Source of the DNA: Hoeflea_A sp965249925
GTDB lineage: Bacteria > Pseudomonadota > Alphaproteobacteria > Rhizobiales > Rhizobiaceae
Direction: 5' to 3'
Assembly (NCBI GenBank): GCA_965249925.1
Contig: OZ252260.1
Location: forward strand, 1,054,001 to 1,118,000
DNA length: 64,000 nucleotides
Shown piece after piece: positions 42,375 to 49,997 of the stretch (position 1 is the stretch's first letter; every line of letters begins with the position of its first letter). The notes below the pieces were generated by a model that was not told the origin of the DNA, did not search any database, and worked only from the letters and a program-made list of their open reading frames with translations. Both the position numbers and the translations under genes were made by a program.

Positions 42375-42995
42375 ATGGTCGGGGTGCGGCAGTTCGACGA
42401 GGGGGCGGTTCTCGATACGGCAGTCGACGTTTTCTGGCGCAACGGCTTCTGCGCCACCGCAATGGCGGATCTCGCCGAAGCCAGCGGCGTGCAGCGTGGC
42501 AGCCTGTATCATGCCTATGGTGGCAAGCAAGAACTGTTGCTGCGCGCGCTCGACCGCTACAGCGAGCGCTTCGGCGGCGCGGCGCGGGCGGCGCTGGCAG
42601 ACCCGGATCCTCGACAGGCGATTGAAGCCTTTCTGGAGAGCCACCTCGCGCGCATGACCGATCCCGTGAACCCGGCCGGCTGCCTGTTGTGTCAGACGAC
42701 CTTGGAATGCGGAGGACGGAACCCTGTGATCTCGGATCGCATTCGAAGGCATTTCGAGCGTACCGAAACAGCGTTACGGGAGACGCTGGCACGCGCGCAG
42801 TCGGCGGGGTTGCTCACGGCCGACGCGGATCCTGGAGCGTTGGCTCGCTTCTTCCTGGGCACTTCGCGCGGTATGGCGGTTCTGCATCGGGCATATGGAG
42901 AGCTGCAACCGGTCAGGGATATGGCGAAAACCGCCGTAGCGGTTCTGGATTGCGGCCCTGCGGCTCGTGAACCGGAGAAAGGAGAGCATGGGTAA
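42375..42995 (+). CDS. TetR/AcrR family transcriptional regulator
   Basis: 206 residues from ATG 42375 with AGGGAGGGTGGA upstream. The N-terminal DNA-binding domain is FDEGAVLDTAVDVFWRNGF, then the helix-turn-helix TAMADLAEASGVQRGSLYHAYGGKQELLLRAL. The ligand domain resembles the branch with a conserved C-L-L-C-Q-T-x-L-E motif (CLLCQTTLECGG), found in regulators responding to electrophiles such as NemR-like proteins; its cysteines could sense reactive compounds. Likely represses the divergent MBL gene. Confidence 0.9.
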   Translation: MVGVRQFDEGAVLDTAVDVFWRNGFCATAMADLAEASGVQRGSLYHAYGGKQELLLRALDRYSERFGGAARAALADPDPRQAIEAFLESHLARMTDPVNPAGCLLCQTTLECGGRNPVISDRIRRHFERTETALRETLARAQSAGLLTADADPGALARFFLGTSRGMAVLHRAYGELQPVRDMAKTAVAVLDCGPAAREPEKGEHG

Positions 42996-43048
42996 AGGGA
43001 GCCTCAGGACTTCCAGGCCGACAAAATCATAAGACAAGCAAGGTGTGG

Positions 43049-44425
43049 CTAGAGGTCGGTGAGCAGCGGATCATCGAGCATGCCCATGGTGTCGCGCATG
43101 ACGCGCAGGAGGTCAGCCTTGCGCCTTTGCCACGCGCTGTCGGCAGCGCGGTTGTGAAGTTCGGACGGATCGGCGTCGAGATCATAGAGCTCCGCGACGT
43201 CGTTCCGGTGCCACACAAGTTTGGTGCGGTTGACTTCGATCATGCGCCACGGCTGCGTCCCCATCCAATCACCGAGCGGTCGATGCAGCGCAAACATTGG
43301 CCGGTCCATGGGAACCGTTCCGCTGCCCTCAAGAGCATCGGACAGATCGATACCGCGCCATTCAGGCCGCTTTGGCACGCCGCACAGGCCAGCCAATGTC
43401 GGTGCGACGTCGACCAGGCTGACGGGCAGGTCGAGGCGTTTGTCCGAACGGATTCGCCCCGGCAGCCGAAAGATCATCGGCACCCGGATCGACTCCTCAT
43501 AGGCGACCATCTTGTGCCAGAGACCATGTGCGCCCAGGTTCTCGCCGTGGTCGGACAGATATAGGATCACCGTGTCGTCGGTGACTCCTTGGCCGTCGAG
43601 CTCGGCAAGCACACGTCCCAGCTGATCGTCGATTAACGACGTAAAGCCCCAGTAGACGGCGTAGCTTTTTTGCCAGGCCTGGAAATCGGCACCGTGGTCC
43701 AAAAACAGCTGCCGATAGTAGCTGCGCCGGTTGGCTCCCGGCTCCCCCGGCTGCGGGCCGAAATTCGGCGGCTCGACGACCTTGGCGGGGTCGTACATGG
43801 AAAAATAGGGTTCTGGGATCATGAACGGCGGATGCGGGCCGTTGAACGAGCAGACCTGAAAAAACGGCCGGTTCGGGTCGCGGGTCCGCAGGTGCTCGAT
43901 CGCAATTTCGGCGATGTAAGCGTCGTTCGTCGTCTCGGGCGGCATATCGAGAGGCAGTGCGACGGGTGTCGACATCGACGGCGTGCGCCGGGTGCGCACC
44001 CGCGGATCGTTGAACGTCCATCCATCCACGAGGCCCCGCGCCGTGCACCAGGCCGAGTATTCGGCCGTGCTGTCGCCGGCGTCGCGGTCGGTGAACCGGC
44101 CGATATTGTCCTTTCCCAGGTGCCATTTGCCGGCGTAGCTGACCTCATAGCCGGCCGCGCGAAAGGTATCGAGCAACTGGCACTGCACCAACGCGCTGGC
44201 GGTGTTGTCGAGCATGTCGTTTTCATGCGGATAGAGCCCGCTAAAGACCGCCGCGCGCGATGGCAGGCACAGCGGGCACGGCGTCATCGCGCGGTCCAGG
44301 CTGGCTCCCTCGCGCGCAAGCCGGTCCATGTGCGGCGTACGACACGGCGTTTCGCCGCGGAACCCAAGCGTATCGGACCGTTGCTGGTCCGACATGACAA
44401 TCAGGACGTTGGGACGCTCAGGCAT
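43049..44425 (-). CDS. type I sulfatase, cytoplasmic (1)
   Basis: 458 residues from ATG 44425 (MPERPNVLIVMSDQQ). No signal peptide. The formylglycine motif is C53-L-P-S-R57 in PCPLCLPSRAAVFSG, and metal-binding residues are seen in IVMSDQQRSD and SDHGENLGAHGLW. It hydrolyses a sulfate ester after conversion of Cys53 to formylglycine by a maturation enzyme not in this window. It overlaps the upstream DHDPS-family gene by 8 nt and is the last gene of the aldolase-regulator operon. Together with a second sulfatase at the end of the divergent TRAP operon it suggests a sulfated substrate that is desulfated inside the cell. Confidence 0.92.
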   Translation of the reverse strand: MPERPNVLIVMSDQQRSDTLGFRGETPCRTPHMDRLAREGASLDRAMTPCPLCLPSRAAVFSGLYPHENDMLDNTASALVQCQLLDTFRAAGYEVSYAGKWHLGKDNIGRFTDRDAGDSTAEYSAWCTARGLVDGWTFNDPRVRTRRTPSMSTPVALPLDMPPETTNDAYIAEIAIEHLRTRDPNRPFFQVCSFNGPHPPFMIPEPYFSMYDPAKVVEPPNFGPQPGEPGANRRSYYRQLFLDHGADFQAWQKSYAVYWGFTSLIDDQLGRVLAELDGQGVTDDTVILYLSDHGENLGAHGLWHKMVAYEESIRVPMIFRLPGRIRSDKRLDLPVSLVDVAPTLAGLCGVPKRPEWRGIDLSDALEGSGTVPMDRPMFALHRPLGDWMGTQPWRMIEVNRTKLVWHRNDVAELYDLDADPSELHNRAADSAWQRRKADLLRVMRDTMGMLDDPLLTDL

Positions 44426-45356
44426 AGGTGGGATCCATATCCAGGGTGAATTCTGGGATGTGGTGGCGCGCCGCCGCCTGGATACGGGCGACTTCGGCTG
44501 CTGTCGCACCGTGGTAAGGCCACATCATGGCCGGGCTGATGTCGGTCCAGCCTCCGGCGGCGGCCATCGCCTTGTCGCAGACGAACCCGGGCAGACCTCG
44601 GGCAAGAAGCGGCGCGATGGCATCGTTCAGGAACTGCGCGATGCGGGCCTCGATGGCAAGAGCCTGCACCGGATCGGTTCGCGCCCAGTCGACGGCGGCT
44701 TTTGGCGACAGGCAGGCCATGTTGGAATAGCTTCCAGACGCCCCCTGCGCGACACCGCTGGCATAGTGATGCCCGGGAATGAACACCGACAGGCGTTGCA
44801 ATACCGGCGCCATGGCGTGATACCACCGGTCATCGCCGCCGCCGCATTTCAGCCCGATGAGCGTCGGCACGTCCATCGCAAGACCATGCAGCGCCGCGGG
44901 CGAGAGGACGGTTTTGGCATGCGGCGGATTATAGAGGACCAGCGGCACGCTGCCGGCGACCGCGGCGCAGCGCGCCATGAAAGTGCTGACGGAATCCGCG
45001 TCGAGCGGTGTCCAGTCGGGCAATGTCACCTGGATAGCAGTTGGGGCCAACGTCGCAGCGAATGCGATCCGCTCGAGACCGGCAGGCGCCAGCGGATGGG
45101 CGGCACAGATCTGAAACGGCAGTCCGTCCCGCTGCGCCGCCTCGGCCAATTCCGAGGCGATCGCCCGAAACTGGGTGTCGCTCTGGCAGTGGAATTCCGA
45201 TGCCGTCCCGCCGTAATAGACGCCGTTGCAGCCGGCCCGGGCGTGGGCCGTGACCTGCTCGCCGATCGCGCCAAGATCGACTTCACCATCATCACTTAGC
45301 CGGCAAAGAATAGTGGCCCAAACGCCCCTGATATCGCTCGCCTCAACAACAGGCAT
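44418..45356 (-). CDS. DHDPS/NAL-family class I aldolase-like protein
   Basis: 312 residues, TIM-barrel family of dihydrodipicolinate synthase and N-acetylneuraminate lyase. The Schiff-base lysine is in LIGLKCGGGDD (about 170), and the catalytic tyrosine in VLYNPPHAK (about 142). The carboxylate-binding loop, normally G-x-T/S-G-E, reads GGTASEFH here, so substrate handling may differ. It is not a housekeeping DapA by context: it lies between the FadR-type regulator (6 nt) and sulfatase 1 (overlap). It may cleave or dehydrate a 2-keto-acid sugar product of the pathway. Confidence 0.83.
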   Translation of the reverse strand: MPVVEASDIRGVWATILCRLSDDGEVDLGAIGEQVTAHARAGCNGVYYGGTASEFHCQSDTQFRAIASELAEAAQRDGLPFQICAAHPLAPAGLERIAFAATLAPTAIQVTLPDWTPLDADSVSTFMARCAAVAGSVPLVLYNPPHAKTVLSPAALHGLAMDVPTLIGLKCGGGDDRWYHAMAPVLQRLSVFIPGHHYASGVAQGASGSYSNMACLSPKAAVDWARTDPVQALAIEARIAQFLNDAIAPLLARGLPGFVCDKAMAAAGGWTDISPAMMWPYHGATAAEVARIQAAARHHIPEFTLDMDPTYA

Positions 45357-45362
45357 CGTCGC

Positions 45363-46058
45363 TCACCTTTCCTGCGGAGCGTCCCGCCGCGTCATCAGAT
45401 GGGTGCGAAGCGCCGCGGCCGCAGTGGCCGGATCGCGCGCCCGGACGGCGTCGACGATGGCCTTGTGCTGGCCGATGACCCGGGCGTGGATCCGGTCAAG
45501 GCCGGGGCCGTTTTCGGGATGATAAAGGCCCCATTCTATCAGCGCACCGTGCAGCGCGTTGGCCACCGCGTTCTGCTGGGTCGCCATTAGACAGTGATGG
45601 AACGCCTGGTCGGCGTCGCGAAACGCCTTGGCGCGACCGGCCGCCTGCCGGCAGGCTTCCAGCGCTTCTTCGAGTGCGGCGAGCTCGTCGGCATCGCAGT
45701 GCCGGGCGGCTTCCATGGCGGCGGAAGTCTCCAGCATGATGCGGAGGTCATAGAACTCCGAACGGCGGGATGCGTCGGACAACATCGCCTGCACCATGTC
45801 ACCAATCGCTTCCATCGCGCCCTGCGGTGTCGGCTCCAGAACGACCGGTGCGATGCCGCGTTTCAGCCGCAGGAAACCTTTACGCTCCAGCATCAGCAGC
45901 GCTTCCTTCACCGAAGGACGCCCGACCTTGAACATCTCCATCAAGGTGCGTTCGGACGGCAGTTTCGACCCGGGCGGATACTCGCCGGCACGAATCGCCT
46001 TGAGGATCGATTCCTCGATCTGTTCGCTCAGACGTATGCGCTCAAGTGTGGTGTCCAT
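45363..46058 (-). CDS. GntR-family regulator, FadR (FCD) subfamily
   Basis: 231 residues from ATG 46058; the longer frame runs into the aldolase gene. The N-terminal winged helix is typical: ILKAIRAGEYPPGSKLPSERTLMEMFKVGRPSVKEALLMLE. The C-terminal FCD domain has the metal/ligand residues in FYDLRIMLETSAAMEAA, DQAFHHCLMATQ and H-A-R-V-I-G-Q-H. NanR, the sialic acid regulator, belongs to the same subfamily. It starts 1 nt after the aldolase stop and probably controls both divergent operons from the 46975-47109 gap. Confidence 0.92.
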   Translation of the reverse strand: MDTTLERIRLSEQIEESILKAIRAGEYPPGSKLPSERTLMEMFKVGRPSVKEALLMLERKGFLRLKRGIAPVVLEPTPQGAMEAIGDMVQAMLSDASRRSEFYDLRIMLETSAAMEAARHCDADELAALEEALEACRQAAGRAKAFRDADQAFHHCLMATQQNAVANALHGALIEWGLYHPENGPGLDRIHARVIGQHKAIVDAVRARDPATAAAALRTHLMTRRDAPQER

Positions 46059-46059
46059 A

Positions 46060-46974
46060 TCATCCCCGTACTGCGGTGACCCGTTCAGTCTTGGCATCGG
46101 CCAGATACCGGTCGGCGGCACGCTCCAGCGCGCCCCGCATGGCATCGGACAGCGGCCGGAACGGGCGGCGGCAGGGTCCCATAGGAATACCGGTCCGTTC
46201 AAGCAGGAACTTCAGCGCCGGCAGGACGCCGGCCGCGACCATGGTGTCGATGAGTTCGTTGGCTTCGGCCTGCAGCGTCCGGGCCTCCAGCGGGCGACCG
46301 GCACGATGGGCAGCCGCGATCGCGATCACGCGGCTGGCCTGAATATTGTAGGTGGATCCGATGCCGCCGTCGGCGCCCAGGGCCAGCCCCGATAGGAGTG
46401 TCTCGTCGAAGCCGTGCAGGAGGATACTCTCCGGCGCGCGCCGGCGAAGCTGCTCAAACGCGTAGACGTCTCCGCAGGTGTTCTTGACTCCGACGATATT
46501 GGGCAGGGTGAGGAGCTCGGCGAGTTCGTCGACACTCCAGCGAACACCCGAAAGCTCTGGAAAATTATAGATGACAAAGGGCAGCTCGGTCCGGCCAGCC
46601 AGCCAGCGGTAGTGCTCCCGAATTTCGGCGAATCCATAGCGGTAATAAAACGGCGGTACCGCTGAGACGGCCTGGTAGCCGGCGCTCGCCGCGCAATCGG
46701 CCAGCCGCGCCGACACCGCCGGGTTCGGATCGCCCACATGGGCGATCAACGTGCAGCGCCCGGCCGCCGCCTCGGCTACCAGGCAAAGCAATGTCTCCCG
46801 CTCGGCTTCCGACATCAGGAACGCCTCGCCGGTGCTGCCGCCGACATACAGCCCGTTAAGCCCGGAATCGATGTTTCGGGCGACCAGTGCGGCGAGCGAC
46901 GTTGCCTCGATGGTCGCGCCGTCCGTCGAGAAAGGTGTCGGCAATGCGGCGAAAAACCCGCTCAGATCGATCAT
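46060..46974 (-). CDS. nanA: N-acetylneuraminate lyase-like aldolase
   Basis: 304 residues. It cleaves sialic acid to N-acetylmannosamine and pyruvate, or the reverse. NAL-specific features, as opposed to DapA, are visible: GGSTGEAF (46-52), Y136 in IYNFPELSGV, Schiff-base K164 in GVKNT, and the segment HGFDETLLSGLALGADGGIGSTYN, which matches E. coli NanA almost residue for residue, including the D-E pair and the serine that contact the sugar tail. First gene of the minus-strand operon, facing the TRAP transporter. Other sialic acid genes (nanE, nanK, nagA/B) are not in the window, so a related 2-keto-3-deoxy acid is still possible. Confidence 0.85.
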   Translation of the reverse strand: MIDLSGFFAALPTPFSTDGATIEATSLAALVARNIDSGLNGLYVGGSTGEAFLMSEAERETLLCLVAEAAAGRCTLIAHVGDPNPAVSARLADCAASAGYQAVSAVPPFYYRYGFAEIREHYRWLAGRTELPFVIYNFPELSGVRWSVDELAELLTLPNIVGVKNTCGDVYAFEQLRRRAPESILLHGFDETLLSGLALGADGGIGSTYNIQASRVIAIAAAHRAGRPLEARTLQAEANELIDTMVAAGVLPALKFLLERTGIPMGPCRRPFRPLSDAMRGALERAADRYLADAKTERVTAVRG

Positions 46975-47109
46975 AACACTCCTTTGATACGCCTATTTTC
47001 TTTGAGAAAATTCAAAAGTGGCATGATAACTTGACAACATGCTATTATGATATGTAGCTTTCGTCAATCTCGCACCGTTGGATTGTGCACGACCAAGGGA
47101 GGACGCACG
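46975..47109. promoter_or_regulatory. divergent control region of the aldolase and TRAP operons
   Basis: 135 nt, AT-rich against a GC-rich background. For the plus strand, TTGAGA (47002-47007), a 16-nt spacer and TGATAA (47024-47029) form a plausible promoter; TTGACA at 47031-47036 could serve another. The inverted pair GCATG...CATGC (about 47021-47042) and repeated ATGATA units overlap these and are candidate FadR-family operator sequence. An AGGGAGGACG site precedes the dctP-like start. Confidence 0.55.
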
Positions 47110-48117
47110 ATGAAAGTATTGACAGCCCTCGTAGCAACCGCCGCGATGGCGCTTGGACTGACAGCGACAAGCGCCCATGCGCAGGCTCTCAAATTCTCCA
47201 CCGTGGGCAAGGGCACCGACCCCGATGCCGTCGCGATGCGGGTCTGGGAGTCCTACATCGAAGAAAACTCGGATCTCGAGGTCGATGTGTTCGACAGCGC
47301 CGCTCTGATCGAACAGGGTAAGCAGGGCCAGGCGCTGGCCCGCGGCACCGTTGACGCCGCCTACATGTCGCCCGCCTGGTTTGCCGATCAGGCGCCGGCT
47401 TGGGAAATCCTCGCCACCCCCTATTTGCTGACCGGTCCCGATCACATTTGCGCGCTCCGCAACAGCCCGCTCTGGGGTGAGATGGTCTCCGACGTCGAAA
47501 GCGCCATGAACCTCAAACTCCTGGACGCCGCCTATCAGGGAACGCGAACCCTCAATCTGCGCAAGAAGCGCGATGTTCAGACGCCGGCTGACATGGCCGG
47601 TCTGTCGCTTCGCGTGGTCCCCTCGCCGTCGAACATTCTCATGGGCGAAGGGCTGGGCGGCAACCCGACGCCGGTCCCGTTCTCCGAGCTCTACCTGGCG
47701 CTGCAGACCGGCACCGTCGACGCCCAGGAAAATCCGCTGACGCTGATCTACTCGCAAAAATTCTACGAAGTCACCGAGCAGATCGTGAACACCCGTCATA
47801 AAGTGCTCATCCAGTTCCCGGCCTTTTCATCGAGAAGCTGGGCGAAGCTGACCGATGGCCAGCGCAAGGTCGTGGCCGACGGCGCGGCCGCGGCGATGGC
47901 TGCCTACACCAAGAACGTCATGGAGCAGGAAGCGTCGCTGCAGTCGACCATCGAGGCGGCGGGCGTCGTGTTTACCGACCCGGACCGGGAAGCCTTTCGC
48001 TCTGCCGTGCTTGACAAATTCAAGACCAGCGAACTGGCGGCGAACTGGAAGGACGGCATGTTCGACACGATCGCCAATATGGATATTCCTGCCGATTGCA
48101 AGGTGCTGACGGACTGA
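47110..48117 (+). CDS. TRAP transporter substrate-binding protein, SiaP/DctP family
   Basis: 335 residues from ATG 47110. The signal peptide ends in SAHAQA, so it is periplasmic. Family landmarks are clear: the segment with AAYQGTRTLNLRKK, the key arginine in GLSLRVVPSPSN, and the PTPVPFSELYLALQTGTVDAQENPL block. In the sialic acid binder SiaP the same positions are GTRQ, LRVP and DGQENPL, so binding of a carboxylated sugar acid is plausible; most DctP proteins share the central arginine. First gene of the P-Q-M-sulfatase operon. Confidence 0.9.
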   Translation: MKVLTALVATAAMALGLTATSAHAQALKFSTVGKGTDPDAVAMRVWESYIEENSDLEVDVFDSAALIEQGKQGQALARGTVDAAYMSPAWFADQAPAWEILATPYLLTGPDHICALRNSPLWGEMVSDVESAMNLKLLDAAYQGTRTLNLRKKRDVQTPADMAGLSLRVVPSPSNILMGEGLGGNPTPVPFSELYLALQTGTVDAQENPLTLIYSQKFYEVTEQIVNTRHKVLIQFPAFSSRSWAKLTDGQRKVVADGAAAAMAAYTKNVMEQEASLQSTIEAAGVVFTDPDREAFRSAVLDKFKTSELAANWKDGMFDTIANMDIPADCKVLTD

Positions 48118-48129
48118 GACCGTTTCCTC

Positions 48130-48165
48130 CCGGCCGGTCGGGCGTCATACTGGGCGTCCGGCCGG
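48130..48165 (+). promoter_or_regulatory. stem-loop between the TRAP P and Q genes
   Basis: CCGGCCGG (48130-48137) and CCGGCCGG (48158-48165) form an 8-bp stem, followed by ATTTCTTTTG. The loop contains two GGGCGTC direct repeats. The likely effect is to reduce read-through, so that the binding protein is made in excess over the membrane subunits, as is common in TRAP and ABC operons. Confidence 0.65.
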
Positions 48166-48189
48166 ATTTCTTTTGAACGGAGCACAGTT

Positions 48190-48702
48190 ATGGCCGACAC
48201 GAACGCGTCGAGCGCGTCCGCGCTGCGCCAGGCCGCCCGGTACTTCAGGCGCGTCTGCGAGTGGTTGTCGGCAAGTCTGTTTGCCGCCCTGTTTCTGACC
48301 TTCGTTGCCCAGGTCTTCTGGCGCTATGTGCTGCGCGATCCGCTGGTCTGGACGCTCGAGGTCGCCGGGATCCTGTTTGTCACGGTGAGCCTGTTCACGG
48401 CGGCCACACAGATGGGGATACGCGAGCATGTCGCGCTCGATCTCGCGATGGATGTCCTGCCGCGCAGAATGGCCGACATCCTGCGTGCCATATCGCTGCT
48501 GCTCTTCGCCGTCGTCATGCTGCTGTCGCTCCCCGACACGGTGCGCGTGCTCGAATGGATGTTTCGCGAGCGCACCTTCGCCATCAAGTTCAACCTCGGC
48601 AACCTGTTTGTGCTGATGATCTTTTTCGTGCTGGCCTATGCGTTGCGCGCCGTGTTGGATGCCGTGCGGTTGCTACGCGGCAAGACGGAACGCGAGGGCT
48701 GA
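48190..48702 (+). CDS. TRAP transporter small membrane subunit (DctQ type)
   Basis: 170 residues with four transmembrane helices (about 30-50, 60-80, 100-120 and 140-160). It has the DctQ signature in FVAQVFWRYVLRDPLVWTLEVAG. It pairs with the large subunit to form the sodium-driven permease. GGAGCACAGTT precedes the start, and only 3 nt separate it from the large-subunit gene. Confidence 0.93.
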   Translation: MADTNASSASALRQAARYFRRVCEWLSASLFAALFLTFVAQVFWRYVLRDPLVWTLEVAGILFVTVSLFTAATQMGIREHVALDLAMDVLPRRMADILRAISLLLFAVVMLLSLPDTVRVLEWMFRERTFAIKFNLGNLFVLMIFFVLAYALRAVLDAVRLLRGKTEREG

Positions 48703-48705
48703 CGG

Positions 48706-49992
48706 ATGTCCGATCCGCTGTTCTGGACCGCGCTCTATTTCGGCGTCCAGATCGTTCTCGGCCTGCCCATTGGCTTCGTGCTGATTTCGACGGTCGTCGT
48801 CTGGTCCCTGGCCGCCGGCGCGGACATGAGCCTGATGGCCGAACGGGTGATTTTCGCCTCCGTCGAAAACATCATCGTGATCGCCATCCCGCTGTTCATC
48901 TTCACCGCAAAGGTGATGGACCATGGCGGCATCAGCGACCGGCTGCTGAAATTCTGTCTGGCGCTCGTCGGGCACCGGCCGGGCGGGCTTGCCCAGGTCA
49001 ACATCGTGTCATCGATCATCTTTTCCGGCATGAGCGGCGACGCCACGTCGGACGCGTCCGGAATCGGCCAGGTCCTGATCAAGATGATGCGCGACAACGG
49101 CCGTTATCCTCCGGCCTACGCCGCCGCGGTGACCGTCGCGTCGTCTTCCATCGGGCCGATCATTCCGCCGTCCATCCCGATGCTGGTCTATGCATTTTTC
49201 TCCGGCGCCTCCGTCGGCGCGTTGTTTCTGGCCGGTATCGTCCCGGGTCTGATCATGGGCATCGCCATGATGGTCCTTGTCGCGGTGCAGGCGCGGCGCC
49301 GTGGGTTTCCGACGGAAGCGCGGATGGCCGGGGCTGAAATCCTGCTCGCGACAATTCGCGCCATCGGGCCGTTGCTGATGCCGGTCATTCTTTTGGGCGG
49401 CATCTATTCTGGGGTCTTCACGCCCACCGAGGCGGCAGCCGCGGCGGGTGCCTATGCGGTCCTGCTTTCCGTGTTTCTTTATCGCACCGCGTCGCTGTCC
49501 GCCCTCTATGCCGCACTGGTCGAAAGCGCCCGGCAATCCGCCATGGTCTTCCTGCTGATCGGCGGCGGCTTTGCGCTGAACTATGTCTTCACGGTCGAAA
49601 AGGTCACCGACGCCATTACCACCCTCATTCTGTCGCTGGAGATTACCCAGCTGCAGCTCCTGTTCGTCGTGCACGCCGCATTCATTGTGATGGGCATGTT
49701 TCTGACCAAGGCGCCGATGATGTATGTCGTCATTCCGGCGCTTCTGCCGGGTCTGACCGCGGCGGGTGTCGATCTCGTGCATTTCGGCGTCATCATCGTG
49801 CTCAACATGATGGTGTCGATGATCACCCCGCCGATGGGCCTGATGGTATTCATTGTCGGCGGCCTGTCGCGCATTCCCATCGGGCCGATCTTCCGCGAAA
49901 GCGTGCCGTTCATCCTGACGCTCTACGGGGTAATGTTTCTGATCACCGTGTTTCCGGCCCTGGTCACCTGGCTTCCCAATCTGGCGAGGTGA
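48706..49992 (+). CDS. TRAP transporter large membrane subunit (DctM type)
   Basis: 428 residues with about 12-13 transmembrane helices. Family motifs: FSGMSGDATSDASGIGQVLIKMM (about 103-125), ASSSIGPIIPPSIPMLVYA (about 145-163), and the late NMMVSMITPPMGLMVFIVGGL. It is the transport channel that uses a sodium gradient. Five nt before sulfatase 2, so transport and desulfation are in one transcript. Confidence 0.95.
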   Translation: MSDPLFWTALYFGVQIVLGLPIGFVLISTVVVWSLAAGADMSLMAERVIFASVENIIVIAIPLFIFTAKVMDHGGISDRLLKFCLALVGHRPGGLAQVNIVSSIIFSGMSGDATSDASGIGQVLIKMMRDNGRYPPAYAAAVTVASSSIGPIIPPSIPMLVYAFFSGASVGALFLAGIVPGLIMGIAMMVLVAVQARRRGFPTEARMAGAEILLATIRAIGPLLMPVILLGGIYSGVFTPTEAAAAAGAYAVLLSVFLYRTASLSALYAALVESARQSAMVFLLIGGGFALNYVFTVEKVTDAITTLILSLEITQLQLLFVVHAAFIVMGMFLTKAPMMYVVIPALLPGLTAAGVDLVHFGVIIVLNMMVSMITPPMGLMVFIVGGLSRIPIGPIFRESVPFILTLYGVMFLITVFPALVTWLPNLAR

Positions 49993-49997
49993 GTCCG

